In this document: in pieces, positions 35,411-45,227 of the stretch
How positions within the stretch are numbered: the first letter of the stretch is position 1
Layout of the letters: each line of letters starts with the position of its first letter
NCBI RefSeq assembly: GCF_001468225.1
Contig: NZ_LNRU01000009.1
Location: 62,001 to 126,000, forward strand
Origin: Sphingopyxis sp. H053
GTDB taxonomy: Bacteria; Pseudomonadota; Alphaproteobacteria; Sphingomonadales; Sphingomonadaceae
Direction of reading: 5' to 3'
DNA length: 64,000 nucleotides
Translations under genes and position numbers: made by a program
The notes under the pieces: generated by a model
Seen by the model: the letters and a program-made list of their open reading frames with translations, nothing else
What the model was told of the DNA's origin: nothing
Database searches by the model: none

Positions 35411-36450
35411 CCTTCGATCCATCCAGCCAGTCGCTTTACATCCAGGATGTAACGCTCCGCGACGGGATGCATGCCATCCTTCACATGTATGGCACCGACA
35501 GCGTGCGAGCCATTGCAAAGGCGCTCGACGCAGCCGGGGTCGATGCCATCGAAGTCTCGCATGGCGACGGCCTCAACGGGACATCCTTTAATTACGGGTT
35601 TGGGGCCCACACCGATTGGGAGTGGATCGAGGCAGCGGCTGATGTCATCGAACATGCGGTGCTGACGACGCTTCTGGTTCCGGGCATCGGAACGGTCGAG
35701 GAACTGAGGCGCGCGCACAGTCTCGGCGTCCGCTCGGTGCGCGTCGCTACCCATTGCACCGAAGCCGACGTTGCAAAGCAGCATATCGGGATTGCGCGGG
35801 ACCTCGGCATGGACGTCTCTGGCTTCCTGATGATGAGCCATATGATCGATCCCGAAGCGCTCGCGCAGCAAGCCTTGCTCATGGAGGGATATGGCGCCCA
35901 TTGCATCTATGTAACCGACAGCGGCGGAGCCCTCGACATGGACGGCGTCCGGACCCGCTTCGAAGCTTACGATCGGGTCCTCAAGCCCGAAACGCAGCGC
36001 GGGATGCATGCGCATCACAATCTCTCGCTCGGCGTCGCAAACTCGATCGTCGCGGCGCAGGCCGGCGCGGTGCGCATCGACGCCAGTCTCGCCGGCATGG
36101 GTGCCGGGGCGGGCAATGCCCCCCTCGAGGTTTTCATCGCCGCCGCCGATCGCAAGGGCTGGAAGCACGGGTGCGACGTGATGGGCTTGATGGACGCCGC
36201 GGAAGATATTGTGCGGCCACTGCAGGACCGCCCGGTGCGCGTCGATCGCGAGACTCTCAGCTTGGGCTATGCAGGCGTTTATTCCAGTTTCCTGCGCCAT
36301 GCCGAAAAGGCGGCCGAACAATATGGTCTCGATACCCGCCAGATCCTGGTCGAGCTCGGCAGGCGGCGGATGGTCGGCGGCCAGGAAGATATGATCGTCG
36401 ATGTCGCCCTCGACCTCGTTCGGGACCAGGAACTGGCGGTGTCGCAATGA
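35407..36450 (+). CDS. xylK: 4-hydroxy-2-oxovalerate aldolase
   Basis: 347 residues of the DmpG/BphI family (HMGL-like TIM barrel). [10 protein letters not shown] near residue 16 carries the catalytic Arg and the metal Asp. The [15 protein letters not shown] segment near 201 holds the two metal His residues, and the C-terminal region carries the communication domain. It splits 4-hydroxy-2-oxovalerate to pyruvate and acetaldehyde and passes the latter to the acylating dehydrogenase encoded just before it. Confidence 0.95.
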   Translation: MTFDPSSQSLYIQDVTLRDGMHAILHMYGTDSVRAIAKALDAAGVDAIEVSHGDGLNGTSFNYGFGAHTDWEWIEAAADVIEHAVLTTLLVPGIGTVEELRRAHSLGVRSVRVATHCTEADVAKQHIGIARDLGMDVSGFLMMSHMIDPEALAQQALLMEGYGAHCIYVTDSGGALDMDGVRTRFEAYDRVLKPETQRGMHAHHNLSLGVANSIVAAQAGAVRIDASLAGMGAGAGNAPLEVFIAAADRKGWKHGCDVMGLMDAAEDIVRPLQDRPVRVDRETLSLGYAGVYSSFLRHAEKAAEQYGLDTRQILVELGRRRMVGGQEDMIVDVALDLVRDQELAVSQ

Positions 36451-37217
36451 GCGATTTGGCAAGTCTGGCCGAAATCCTGGACCGGGCCGCGCACGAACGC
36501 GTGGCTACGCCGCAGTTGACCCATGCCCGACCCGAGCTGACGGTTGAGGACGCTTATGAAATCCAGCGACTGTCCATCGATCGTCGCCTCCAGCGCGGCG
36601 AGCGGCGTGTCGGCGTCAAAATGGGTCTCACGAGCCGGGCCAAGATGCAACAAGTGGGCGTCGACCAGATGGCTTGGGGCCGACTCACCGACAAGATGCT
36701 GATCGAGGAAGGGGGCAGCCTTGCGCTCGCTAACTTCGTCCACCCACGCATCGAGCCGGAAATCGCCTTCCTGATGTCGGCTCCCCTCGCCGGTAGGGTT
36801 ACGATGGCCCAGGCGCTCGCCGCGGTTGCCGCGGTGGCGCCTGCGATGGAGGTGATCGACAGCCGATACGAGAATTTCAAGTTCGCGCTCGCCGATGTCA
36901 TCGCTGACAACAGTTCTTCCTCGGGCTTTGTCGTCGGAAGCTGGAACGACCCGCACCAGGATATCTCGAATCTCGGGGTCATTCTCGAAATCGACGGCGA
37001 AGTCGTCGAAGTGGGGTCCAGCGCCGCCATATTGGGGCATCCGCTACGATCGCTCGTTGCGGCCGCGCGCATGGTGTCGGAGGGCGGCGAGCGCATCGAG
37101 GCCGGGGATATCGTCCTGGCGGGCGGGATCACAGCTGCTCCGACCCTTGCCAAGGGTCAGTCGATCCGCACGACTGTCCAGAATCTCGGATCAGTTTCGA
37201 TCAGGGTTGATGCCTGA
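36447..37217 (+). CDS. xylI: 4-oxalocrotonate decarboxylase
   Basis: 256 residues from ATG 36447, overlapping the aldolase stop. It shares the hydratase fold: [19 protein letters not shown] near residue 54, [10 protein letters not shown] near 100 and [13 protein letters not shown] near 133. [11 protein letters not shown] in place of DNASSGLFVLG and the position next to the tautomerase favour the decarboxylase (DmpH/XylI) over a second hydratase. Mg2+-dependent removal of CO2 from 2-oxohex-3-enedioate is the family reaction. Confidence 0.9.
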   Translation: MSDLASLAEILDRAAHERVATPQLTHARPELTVEDAYEIQRLSIDRRLQRGERRVGVKMGLTSRAKMQQVGVDQMAWGRLTDKMLIEEGGSLALANFVHPRIEPEIAFLMSAPLAGRVTMAQALAAVAAVAPAMEVIDSRYENFKFALADVIADNSSSSGFVVGSWNDPHQDISNLGVILEIDGEVVEVGSSAAILGHPLRSLVAAARMVSEGGERIEAGDIVLAGGITAAPTLAKGQSIRTTVQNLGSVSIRVDA

Positions 37218-37423
37218 TGCCGATTATCGAGGTCACCTTGCTCGAGGGACGAACGCCGGAGGCGAAGGAAGCTCTCGTCGCGGCGCTGACCGACGCCGCC
37301 GTATCCGCCGTCGGGGCGCCGATCGAGTCGGTTCGCGTCATCCTGCGTGAGGTTCCCGCAGCACATTTCGCAGTTGGCGGCCAGTCGTTCGCCGCGCGGC
37401 GCGCGCGCGAGTCCGGGGGATAG
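37217..37423 (+). CDS. xylH: 4-oxalocrotonate tautomerase
   Basis: 68 residues. Pro follows the initiator Met (the catalytic N-terminal base after Met removal), and Arg12 and Arg40 match the active-site arginines. Phe51 stands where the classic enzyme has Trp50. It interconverts the enol and keto forms of 4-oxalocrotonate in the oxidative branch. It starts at the last base of the decarboxylase stop (TGATG). Confidence 0.92.
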   Translation: MPIIEVTLLEGRTPEAKEALVAALTDAAVSAVGAPIESVRVILREVPAAHFAVGGQSFAARRARESGG

Positions 37424-37428
37424 TCGCT

Positions 37429-37707
37429 ATGCGCCCGCATCTCGTGGAAATCGTGGGAGGCAGCGCCTTTCCATGCCCGGACGGGGAGCGCGTGCTCGTT
37501 GCCATGGAGCGCAGCGGAGCGAGCGACATCGGCGTCGGATGCCGGGGCGGCGGCTGCGGAATCTGCCGGGTACGGGTTATCGAAGGCGCGCATCGGCTCG
37601 GCAAGATGAGCAAGGCGCATGTATCGGACGCGGAGCTCCAGGCGGGTTATGCCCTTGCTTGCCGGCTCTATCCTCTCGGTCGTCTGACGATCGAAGTTGT
37701 GGAATAA
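37429..37707 (+). CDS. xylT: Plant-type [2Fe-2S] ferredoxin, XylT-like
   Basis: 92 residues with cluster ligands Cys38, Cys43, Cys46 and Cys78 (GCRGGGCGIC and LACRLYP). This C-x4-C-x2-C spacing is that of chloroplast-type ferredoxins. Small ferredoxins of this kind (XylT, DmpQ, NahT) re-reduce oxidised iron in catechol 2,3-dioxygenase. Its place in the meta operon supports that role. It is not the Rieske type and is unlikely to feed the ring hydroxylases. Confidence 0.88.
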   Translation: MRPHLVEIVGGSAFPCPDGERVLVAMERSGASDIGVGCRGGGCGICRVRVIEGAHRLGKMSKAHVSDAELQAGYALACRLYPLGRLTIEVVE

Positions 37708-37721
37708 GGTGGAGAAGCGAC

Positions 37722-39227
37722 ATGTCGACAAATCTGAAGGCGATTGAAAGCAACTATGGCATTCGCGACGAATATGGCCATCTGATTGGCGGAGAATGGG
37801 TCGGGGGCGCCAGCGGCAAGACAATCGCGCTGCTCAACCCTGCTACGGGTGAGACGCTCGCCCGAATTCAAGCTGGGAACGCCGCCGATGTTGGTCGGGC
37901 CGTGGCGGCGGCAAAAGCGGCCTTTCCCGCATGGTCCCAGAGCAGCGCGGCGGAGCGGCAGGACCTTCTTTACGAAATTGCGCGCCGCCTCAAGGCGCGC
38001 CTTGAAGAATATGCCGTCCTCGAAACGCTGAACAACGGTAAGCCCATCCGCGAGTCGCTGTATTTCGACCTGCCCAACGCGATCGGCCAGTTCGAACTCT
38101 TCGCGGGTGCCGCCTACGGCCTGCATGGCCAGACGCTGGACTTTCCCGATGCGATCGGCATCGTGCACCGCGAGCCGCTGGGCGTCTGCGCCCAGATCAT
38201 ACCGTGGAATGTTCCCCTGCTCATGATGGCGTGCAAAATCGCGCCGGCTCTGGCGGCGGGCAATACGGTGGTATTGAAGCCGGCCGAAACGGTATGCCTC
38301 TCGGTGCTCGAATTTTTCGTGGAGATGGCCGATATTCTGCCGCCGGGTGTGGTGAATGTCGTCACGGGTTATGGGGCCGACGTCGGAGAGGCGCTCGTAA
38401 CCCATCCCGACGTGCGCAAAGTCGCTTTCACGGGATCGGTCGCGACCGCGCGCCGCGTGATCCAATATGCCTCGGCGAATATCATTCCGCAGACGCTCGA
38501 ACTCGGCGGAAAATCGGCGCACATCATTTGTGCCGATGCCGATATCGACGCGGCTGTCGAGAGCGCAACGATGTCGACCGTCCTTAACAAGGGCGAGGTG
38601 TGCCTCGCCGGGTCGCGCCTCTTCCTTCACGAGGCAATAGAGGAAGAGTTTCTCGAGAAATTTCGTGATGCGCTCGGCAACATCAGGCAGGGCGATCCGC
38701 TGGACCCTGCCACGCAGCTCGGAGCGCAGGCTTCGACTATGCAAATGGAGAAGATCGAATCCTACCTCGCGCTCGCGATCGAGGAAGGGGCGACGGTCTT
38801 TGCCGGCGGCGCGCGTTCGGCGGATGCCGGGCTCGCGAAAGGGCATTTCGTCCAGCCGACAATCTTCACCAAGGTCGCAAACGACATGCGAATTGCGCAA
38901 GAAGAGATCTTCGGTCCTGTTACCACAGTGCAAAGCTGGCGCGACGAGGACGAGATGATGGCGCGTGCCAATGACACGAGCTTCGGCCTCGCCGGCGGCG
39001 TGTGGACCCGCGACCTCGCGCGCGCGCATCGCATTGCAAGGAAGCTTGAAACCGGGACGGTATGGATCAACCGATATTATAACCTCAAACCAAACATGCC
39101 GCTCGGCGGATACAAGCAGAGCGGGTTTGGCCGGGAGTTTAGTCACGAGGTGCTCAACCACTATACCCAGACGAAGTCGGTGATCGTGAACCTCGACGAG
39201 GGCAAGCTTGGAATGTTCGATCAATAG
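37722..39227 (+). CDS. Aldehyde dehydrogenase
   Basis: 501 residues from ATG 37722, with AAGGTGGAG upstream. Catalytic Asn in PWNVPLL near residue 165, Glu in LELGGKS near 264 and Cys in NKGEVCLAGSR near 298, as in AldB or salicylaldehyde/benzaldehyde-type dehydrogenases. It ends the meta operon just before the ferredoxin reductase. Salicylaldehyde from the nahE-like aldolase is a plausible substrate, but this is inference. Confidence 0.87.
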   Translation: MSTNLKAIESNYGIRDEYGHLIGGEWVGGASGKTIALLNPATGETLARIQAGNAADVGRAVAAAKAAFPAWSQSSAAERQDLLYEIARRLKARLEEYAVLETLNNGKPIRESLYFDLPNAIGQFELFAGAAYGLHGQTLDFPDAIGIVHREPLGVCAQIIPWNVPLLMMACKIAPALAAGNTVVLKPAETVCLSVLEFFVEMADILPPGVVNVVTGYGADVGEALVTHPDVRKVAFTGSVATARRVIQYASANIIPQTLELGGKSAHIICADADIDAAVESATMSTVLNKGEVCLAGSRLFLHEAIEEEFLEKFRDALGNIRQGDPLDPATQLGAQASTMQMEKIESYLALAIEEGATVFAGGARSADAGLAKGHFVQPTIFTKVANDMRIAQEEIFGPVTTVQSWRDEDEMMARANDTSFGLAGGVWTRDLARAHRIARKLETGTVWINRYYNLKPNMPLGGYKQSGFGREFSHEVLNHYTQTKSVIVNLDEGKLGMFDQ

Positions 39228-39238
39228 GGTGACCAATA

Positions 39239-40471
39239 GTGATCAATAGCATTGCGGTCGTCGGCGCAAACATGGCCGGCGCAAGGGCGGCGGAATCACT
39301 GCGCAGCGCAGGTTATGACGGCCATATTCATCTCATCGGCGAGGAGCCGTGGCGCCCTTACGAACGGCCGCCGCTTTCGAAGGAGTTTCTGTGGGAAGGC
39401 GGAACGCCTTCTGGAAGCTTCTATCTTCATGACGAGCATTGGTACGCCTCGAACAAGGTCGAGCTCCGCCTGGGCGTGCGAACAACGGCGATCGACCTGC
39501 GCGCCGGCGCGCTGAGGCTCGCGTCCGGCGAAGCGGTTCAGGCGGACCGCATTCTCCTGGCAACGGGCGGCGCCGCTCGCCGCCTGCCTTTGCCAGGGGC
39601 CGAGGCTGCCAATGTGCACCATCTTCGCACCCTTGGCGACGCCGCCGGCCTTGCCGCCGATCTGCGGCCCGGCGCGCAGATCGTGATCATCGGAATGGGC
39701 GTCATCGGCGCCGAGGTTGCTGCCAGCGCGCGGCGAATGGGCTGCAATGTTACCGCTGTTGAGCCGTTCGCTTCGCCGATGATCCGGGCACTCGGGGACC
39801 ATTTTGGAGCTTGGCTCGGCGAGCATCACCGGATGCAGGGCGTTCGTGCGCTCTACGGCCGATCGGTCAAAGGTCTTCGCCTGAGCGGCGCGAAAGTCTG
39901 CGCCGTCGAGCTCGATGATGGCGAAGAACTTGCCTGCGACGCAGTTGTTGTGGGTATCGGGATCGTCCCGGCCGTCGAACTGGCAGCGGATGCCGGCCTG
40001 ATCGTCGGCAATGGGATCGTAGTCGACGCGCAATGCCGTACCAGCAATCCCGTCATCTTCGCCGCGGGCGACGTCGCCGAGCAACCCGACTTCTTCGGCG
40101 GCCGCGTGCGAATGGAGACCTATCAGAATGCAGCCGAGCAGGGCGCAGCTGCAGCGGCCGCCATGCTCGGTCAACCCGTCGAATATTGCCGCCCGTGCTG
40201 GTTCTGGAGCGACCAATATGATCTGAACATACAAGTGACCGGGCGCATCGACGCGCAGCAGCAGCTCATCATGCGCGGGAGGGTGGAGGATGATGCCTTT
40301 TGCGCATTCTTCCTCGCAGGAGATCTCGTCATGGGCGCGCTGACCGCGAACCGGTCGGCAGATATGGGAGTCGCCAAGCGCCTTGTCGAACGCCGCGCGC
40401 GCGTCGGACCGGCGGAGTTGGCCGATGTCGATGTCCCGCTGCGCGAAATATTGAAGAAGTCTGCTTCCTAG
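39239..40471 (+). CDS. Ferredoxin reductase (FAD/NADH), BphA4/ThcD-like
   Basis: 410 residues from a GTG start. FAD-binding VVGANMAGARAAESLR near residue 7, the RPYERPPLSKEFL active-site block near 42, the NAD Rossmann IIGMGVIGAEVA near 143 and the FAD closing FAAGDVAEQP near 277 define the oxygenase-coupled NADH-dependent ferredoxin reductase family. It is the only such reductase visible and would supply electrons to the Rieske ferredoxin and, through it, to several oxygenases. Confidence 0.92.
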   Translation: MINSIAVVGANMAGARAAESLRSAGYDGHIHLIGEEPWRPYERPPLSKEFLWEGGTPSGSFYLHDEHWYASNKVELRLGVRTTAIDLRAGALRLASGEAVQADRILLATGGAARRLPLPGAEAANVHHLRTLGDAAGLAADLRPGAQIVIIGMGVIGAEVAASARRMGCNVTAVEPFASPMIRALGDHFGAWLGEHHRMQGVRALYGRSVKGLRLSGAKVCAVELDDGEELACDAVVVGIGIVPAVELAADAGLIVGNGIVVDAQCRTSNPVIFAAGDVAEQPDFFGGRVRMETYQNAAEQGAAAAAAMLGQPVEYCRPCWFWSDQYDLNIQVTGRIDAQQQLIMRGRVEDDAFCAFFLAGDLVMGALTANRSADMGVAKRLVERRARVGPAELADVDVPLREILKKSAS

Positions 40472-40482
40472 GTCCCCGAACT

Positions 40483-41268
40483 TCAGCCTATCCCGCCTCC
40501 GGCAACATAGAGCGTCTGTCCGGTGATGTAGGAGGCCTCGGGGGCGCCGAGAAAACAGATGGCGGCAGCTATCTCGTCGACCTCGCCAAAGCGCGCCATC
40601 GGGGTATCGCGCAGCGTCTGCCTTACGACAGCCTCGAACCCTGCCTTGTCTGCCTCGGTGGGCTCGGCCGGATTTCTGGGTGTGACTCTCGTGACGTTCA
40701 CGCCGCCTGGCGCCACGCAATTGACCCGAATGGGCCTGTCTTCGAGATCCTGGGCAAGCGCCACGGTCAGCGCAGCAACGCCGCCCTTCGCTGCGGCATA
40801 GGGCAAGCGGTTGATCCCACGCGTCGCGACCGAGCCGACGTTGACGATCGCACCCTGGCCCGCCGCCAAAAGATGCGGGAGCACGGCATGACAGCACCAG
40901 ATCGTAGGCCAGAGCGAACGGTTGATCTCAGCCTCTATCTCCTCCGCGCAATAGTCCCAGAAGGGCTTGGCCCAGATCGTGCCGCCGACATTATGGACCG
41001 CGACATCGACGCGCCCATGCCGCTCGATCACATTCCCGTAAAGCGAACAGGCGCCGTCTCTTTTCTCAAGGTCGTGAATTTCACCATAAGCGTCGAGCCC
41101 GTCGGAACGAAGGCCCGCAACGGCCGCCATCGTGGCGTCCTCGGCGCGGTCAGCGATGGTCACTGTCGCGCCTTCCCGGGCCATTCGGGTCGCAACCGCC
41201 AATCCGATGCCTTGGGCTCCGCCCGTAACCACGGCAATTTTATCGGCATATCGCCCGGAGGAAATCAT
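40483..41268 (-). CDS. SDR, BenD-like dihydrodiol dehydrogenase
   Basis: 261 residues from ATG 41268, with GGAGAGCTC upstream; the frame extends to 41292. TGGAQGIG near residue 16, NVGGT near 92, and Ser plus YAAAK near 138-160. The loop PRNPAEPTEADKAGFEAVV near 198 resembles BenD/XylL, which oxidise and decarboxylate benzoate dihydrodiols. That fits the BenAB-like pair at 26145. It ends 12 bases from the convergent reductase and faces the nahE-like operon. Confidence 0.85.
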   Translation of the reverse strand: MISSGRYADKIAVVTGGAQGIGLAVATRMAREGATVTIADRAEDATMAAVAGLRSDGLDAYGEIHDLEKRDGACSLYGNVIERHGRVDVAVHNVGGTIWAKPFWDYCAEEIEAEINRSLWPTIWCCHAVLPHLLAAGQGAIVNVGSVATRGINRLPYAAAKGGVAALTVALAQDLEDRPIRVNCVAPGGVNVTRVTPRNPAEPTEADKAGFEAVVRQTLRDTPMARFGEVDEIAAAICFLGAPEASYITGQTLYVAGGGIG

Positions 41269-41438
41269 CGTGAGCTCTCCATTATTGCGCAACTAAAATT
41301 GATAAATATCAACTGGATAGAATTGTTACGCAATGGTTGATTCAGGAATTACATGTCGCAGCTTGCAAACACAAGGAGTAATGCATTACACTATGAACAA
41401 CGAAAGGGCCGTGATTCTGCAGGTCCAAAAGGAGAGGG

Positions 41439-42458
41439 ATGATGCGCAGCCGGCTGCTCCGACCCGATGATATCAAAGGCGCCTGGGCCATCGTGCCGAC
41501 GCCCGCTACCGAAAACGCCTCGGACTGGCGCTCAGAGAACACGGTCGACCTGGATGAAGCCGCGCGGGTGGTGAACGGGCTGATCGACGCTGGAATTGAC
41601 GGCATTCTCAGCATGGGAACTTTGGGAGAGGCGGCAACGCTCACCCACGGCGAAAAGCTCGATTATATGCGAGCGATTGTCGATGCGGCCGGCGGCCGCG
41701 TTCCCGTGTTCGTGGGCACGACCTGCCTTAACACGCGCGATACGATCGCCCTGACCCGGGAAGCGCTTGCGCTTGGCGCCGACGGGACCATGCTTGGCAT
41801 TCCGATGTGGTGCGCGCCCGCGCTCGACGTTTCCGTGCAATTCTATCGCGACGTCGCCGAGGCCGTCCCCGAAATGAATATCGCCATTTACGCCAACCCC
41901 GAAGCGTTCAAGTTCGATTTTCCGCGGGCATTCTGGGCGCAGGTCGCGGAAATTCCCCAGGTCGTGACCGCGAAATATATCGGGGTCGGTACGCTGCTGG
42001 CCGATCTCGCGGCCGTGAAGGGCAATATCAAGCTACTCCCCATCGATTTCGATTATTATGCGGCGGCGCGGATGGTCGACGAGATCGATGCCTTCTGGTC
42101 CAGTGGCGCCGTTTGCCATCCGCTCGTGACGACGAGTTTGCGCGATATTGTCGCGAAGGCGAGGGCAAGCGGCGACTGGGCGGCCGCGCGGGCGCTGCAG
42201 GCGCGTCTGGGCCCCACCGCCGCGCCCCTGTTCCCGAATGGGAGCTTCAAGGAATTTTCAACGTATAACATCGGCCTCGAGAAGGCCCGAATGGACGCTG
42301 CAGGGTGGATGAAAGCGGGACCAGTTCGGCCGCCCTATCATCTCGTACCCGAGCCGTTTCTGGCCGGGGCGCGCAAATCCGGCACGATGTGGGCCGATCT
42401 GGGACGCGAGCTGGAACGCGAGCAATCCACGCCATTATCATTGGAGGCAATCCCATGA
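41439..42458 (+). CDS. nahE: Hydratase-aldolase, NahE-like (DHDPS family)
   Basis: 339 residues. [14 protein letters not shown] near residue 68, [11 protein letters not shown] near 97 and [16 protein letters not shown] near 150 match the trans-o-hydroxybenzylidenepyruvate hydratase-aldolase subgroup; [12 protein letters not shown] is typical of NahE. The Schiff-base Lys is in [10 protein letters not shown] near 175. It cleaves the isomerised ring-fission product to an aromatic aldehyde and pyruvate. ATGA links it to Rieske pair 5. The start could also be ATG 41442; AGGAGAGGG precedes both. Confidence 0.92.
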   Translation: MMRSRLLRPDDIKGAWAIVPTPATENASDWRSENTVDLDEAARVVNGLIDAGIDGILSMGTLGEAATLTHGEKLDYMRAIVDAAGGRVPVFVGTTCLNTRDTIALTREALALGADGTMLGIPMWCAPALDVSVQFYRDVAEAVPEMNIAIYANPEAFKFDFPRAFWAQVAEIPQVVTAKYIGVGTLLADLAAVKGNIKLLPIDFDYYAAARMVDEIDAFWSSGAVCHPLVTTSLRDIVAKARASGDWAAARALQARLGPTAAPLFPNGSFKEFSTYNIGLEKARMDAAGWMKAGPVRPPYHLVPEPFLAGARKSGTMWADLGRELEREQSTPLSLEAIP

Positions 42459-43630
42459 CGAAGCTAGATTTGGACTGGCCTCACAATTTCAATGAGATTC
42501 CGAAGGAAGTTTTTGTACGCAAGGACGTTTACGACACCGAACTGCAGCGCATTTTTCATGGCGAGGAGTGGCATCCGGTTTGCCATGAGAGCGAGATCCC
42601 GGAACGGGGGGATTTCAAGACGTTTCGTCTCGCCGGTATTCCCCTGCTGATCGCGCGCGGCGATGATGGTATCGTTCGCGCCTTCTTCAACGCCTGCTCG
42701 CACCGCGGGAACCAGCTCGAAACCGCTCCGATGGGTAACAAGCAGGAATTCGAATGCCCATATCATCGCTGGCTGTTCAGCACGCGGGGGGACCTGGTCG
42801 GGTGTCCGAACCAGCGCGAGTTCGTGCCTGGCTTCAACCGCTCCGACTATCCCTTGGCCCAACCCCGGATGGAGAGCGTCTACGGCGTCGTGTTCGTCAC
42901 CATGTCCGCTCGAACCGAACCCCTTCTCGAATGCCTCGGATCGATCGTGGAAACGCTCCGCGAGCTCGTGGGGGGGGACGGCCGCCTCAAGCTGCTCGGC
43001 TACCAGAAGGTCCGGTACAACACGAACTGGAAGTCCTATACCGACAATGACGGCTATCATGCACCGCTCCTGCACCAGGCCTTCAATCTCCTAAACTGGC
43101 AGGGCGGTAAGGGGCGCCAGTTCACCAGCACGAAACGGGGCCATATAGGCTTTGAATCCGAGCTGTCGGTTGCCCGTGGCGATACGATGCTCGAAGATCC
43201 GTCGATCATCGAGTTCAAGGGGCAGGACCCCTCCGTCGGATCCCGGATCGTCAGCCTCTTTCCGACCTTCGTTGCAACGAAGCATTTGGACGTTATCAAC
43301 CTGCGGTTCGCGACGCCCATCGATCATGAGCGGGTCGAAGTGCATTACGCTTATTTCGCGCATGCCGATGACGATGAGGAGATGGTGCGGCACCGCTTGC
43401 GCCAAAGTTCGAACCTCTTGGGTCCGAGCGGCCTGATCAGCATGGAAGACGCGTCGATTTTTCACCGGATTCATATCGGGAACCACACGCCCGGCGCGGC
43501 CATCTTTCAAAAAGGTGTCCGTGACAAAGAGAAGATCGAGGACGAGTTCCTTCAGAACGACGAGAGCGGAAATCTTCCGAGATGGGAATATTATCGGGAA
43601 ATAATGGGTTTCGAAAGGCGCGCAGCATGA
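42455..43630 (+). CDS. Rieske oxygenase alpha subunit (pair 5)
   Basis: 391 residues from ATG 42455, with TTGGAGGC upstream. Rieske ligands Cys81, His83, Cys101 and His104 (CSHRG and CPYHRW). The iron motif is [11 protein letters not shown] near residue 197. Long identical blocks are shared with pair 1 ([33 protein letters not shown]), so the two are recent paralogues within one island. It overlaps both the nahE-like gene and its own beta-subunit gene by ATGA. Substrate unknown. Confidence 0.92.
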   Translation: MTKLDLDWPHNFNEIPKEVFVRKDVYDTELQRIFHGEEWHPVCHESEIPERGDFKTFRLAGIPLLIARGDDGIVRAFFNACSHRGNQLETAPMGNKQEFECPYHRWLFSTRGDLVGCPNQREFVPGFNRSDYPLAQPRMESVYGVVFVTMSARTEPLLECLGSIVETLRELVGGDGRLKLLGYQKVRYNTNWKSYTDNDGYHAPLLHQAFNLLNWQGGKGRQFTSTKRGHIGFESELSVARGDTMLEDPSIIEFKGQDPSVGSRIVSLFPTFVATKHLDVINLRFATPIDHERVEVHYAYFAHADDDEEMVRHRLRQSSNLLGPSGLISMEDASIFHRIHIGNHTPGAAIFQKGVRDKEKIEDEFLQNDESGNLPRWEYYREIMGFERRAA

Positions 43631-44124
43631 CCTTGGCGCCCGAAAACTTTAATCGCGCGCTCGACGACTTGCTCGTCGCGGACGCGGACGCACTCGACAG
43701 CAAGGATATGCAGCGCTGGCTATCCAACTATGTGGAAGAGGACGACGCATCCTATATCTGTCTGTCGCGTGAAAATGAGGAACAGGGGCTCGCGCTGGGC
43801 TTCATGTACGACGACTGCCACGCGCGCCTGCTCGACCGAGTGACCTATATCACGAAGATATGGGCCGGGACATTTCAGGACTATCGAACTCGGCATTTCG
43901 TTCAGCGCGTCGCGGCGGACCGAATTGATGATAACACCTGGAAAGCGCGGTCCAACTTCAGCGTGTTCATGACGCCCGAAGACAGCGGCGTGTCCGAAGT
44001 CCTCGCGACGGGGCAATATGAGGATCTCGTTCGAGAAGGCGCGGATGGAGATCTTAAGCTTCTTTCCCGTCGCACCCTCCTCGATACGACGGTACTACCC
44101 CGCTATCTGGTCTATCCGATCTAG
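43627..44124 (+). CDS. Rieske oxygenase beta subunit (pair 5)
   Basis: 165 residues from ATG 43627, inside the alpha stop. LVADADALDSKDMQRWLSNY, YDDCHARLLDRVTY and IWAGTFQDYRTRHFVQRV are the same small-subunit landmarks as in pair 1. It ends the plus-strand operon; a hairpin (44186-44201) follows before the convergent hydrolase. Confidence 0.9.
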   Translation: MTLAPENFNRALDDLLVADADALDSKDMQRWLSNYVEEDDASYICLSRENEEQGLALGFMYDDCHARLLDRVTYITKIWAGTFQDYRTRHFVQRVAADRIDDNTWKARSNFSVFMTPEDSGVSEVLATGQYEDLVREGADGDLKLLSRRTLLDTTVLPRYLVYPI

Positions 44125-44185
44125 TCACACCTGGGAGCGATGGTGAGAGCCAGCGCCCTTGGATATGTACGTCATCGGGGTGACA

Positions 44186-44201
44186 ACGGCCCTCAGGCCG
44201 T
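44186..44201. terminator. GC hairpin between convergent genes
   Basis: ACGGCC, CTCA, GGCCGT: a 6-base perfect stem with a four-base loop overlapping the stop codon of the convergent hydrolase. No T run follows; termination is inferred from position. Confidence 0.35.
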
Positions 44202-45059
44202 CGTCCAGTCGCGTGCGCCAAAATGGCGTTCGAGCATCGGGCGCATGATGTCCCATCGCTCAAGCTGGCTCCAGTGTCCCGACCTATCGAGAACATAGAG
44301 TTCGGCATGCTGGAGATGCTCAAGCAGATAGAGGCTCGTATCGAGAGGGACGATCCGGTCCTGCCTGCCGTGAAAAATCAGCACGTCGTGCGGAAGCTTG
44401 CCCAAGATCGACGGCGGCATTGCAAGCGTTTCGATCCCGACCTTCATCGAATCGATCATCTTCGACGCGATGGACATGACAGCGGGATCGGTCGCAATTT
44501 GATAGCGCGACGATACGATCTCTTCCATTCCTTCGAACTTGTCAGCGTCATAGGCGAAGCTGTGCATCAGCTGGCGATATCGCGCTGGGCGCGGATCGGA
44601 ATAAAAGGAGAGCAGCCGAACCAACTCCGGCGTCCGCGGCGCCGGGGCACCTATCGACCCCATGAGAATGACCTTATCGAATCGTTCGGGCGTTTCGCTC
44701 AGAAGCTGCAGTGTCAGCGCGCCGCCCATCGAATTTCCGACGATATGGGCGCTGTCGATCTCAAGCGCGTCCATCAGTCCGAGGCATTGTTCGACGCGGA
44801 CACCGATCCACGCCATGACATTGTCCGGGAACGGATCCGGTATGGTGGACTGGCCAAATCCGATCAGATCGGGTGCGATCACGAAGAAATTTTCGGCGAG
44901 ATCGGGCATTAGGTGGCGCCAGTTTGATGCGGCGTGCGCACCCGGCCCGGCGCCATGCAGAAGTAATATGGCAGGCTTCTTGGGATCGCCGGCGATCATC
45001 GTGTGCGACGTAAGCCCGCGTCCTTCGATTTTCTCTTCCCGGATGACATCCGAACCCAT
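44193..45059 (-). CDS. Meta-cleavage product hydrolase, second copy
   Basis: 288 residues from ATG 45059, with GGGAGAG upstream; the frame extends to 45116 into the operator. HGAGPGAHAASNW near residue 34, Ser in GNSMGGAL near 108, Asp in HGRQDRIVP near 231 and His in SGHWSQLE near 259 form the C-C hydrolase triad of the MhpC/BphD group. It stands alone on the minus strand, divergent from a hydratase and aldolase that would take the next two steps; all share the TTGCACAAT sites. Confidence 0.9.
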   Translation of the reverse strand: MGSDVIREEKIEGRGLTSHTMIAGDPKKPAILLLHGAGPGAHAASNWRHLMPDLAENFFVIAPDLIGFGQSTIPDPFPDNVMAWIGVRVEQCLGLMDALEIDSAHIVGNSMGGALTLQLLSETPERFDKVILMGSIGAPAPRTPELVRLLSFYSDPRPARYRQLMHSFAYDADKFEGMEEIVSSRYQIATDPAVMSIASKMIDSMKVGIETLAMPPSILGKLPHDVLIFHGRQDRIVPLDTSLYLLEHLQHAELYVLDRSGHWSQLERWDIMRPMLERHFGARDWTTA

Positions 45060-45107
45060 GAAATCTCTCCCTTCCGTCTTATCGATGGCATTCCATCCGA
45101 CCTGGAC

Positions 45108-45118
45108 ATTGCACAATG
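45108..45118. promoter_or_regulatory. ATTGCACAATG operator-like site
   Basis: Same core as the perfect palindrome at 26005-26028. It lies about 50 bases upstream of the hydrolase start in the divergent gap 45060-45227. Confidence 0.55.
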
Positions 45119-45174
45119 GCTATCGTGTTGTCCATTGTAAACTCTAGCGACCTGCCGACTGGACTCTCATATCT

Positions 45175-45186
45175 CATTGTGCAATG
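45175..45186. promoter_or_regulatory. CATTGTGCAATG operator-like site
   Basis: Second copy of the core in the same divergent gap, in opposite orientation, about 42 bases upstream of the hydratase start at 45228. A partial CATTGTAA lies between the two sites near 45133. Confidence 0.55.
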
Positions 45187-45227
45187 CATTTGCCAGATAA
45201 GCAATTGTGGGACGGGGAGTAGCCGAG

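Noticed and set aside
35754-36446. Long extension of the oxalocrotonate decarboxylase frame over the aldolase gene
   Set aside because: It is arginine- and glycine-rich shadow sequence; ATG 36447 overlaps the aldolase stop and fits family length.
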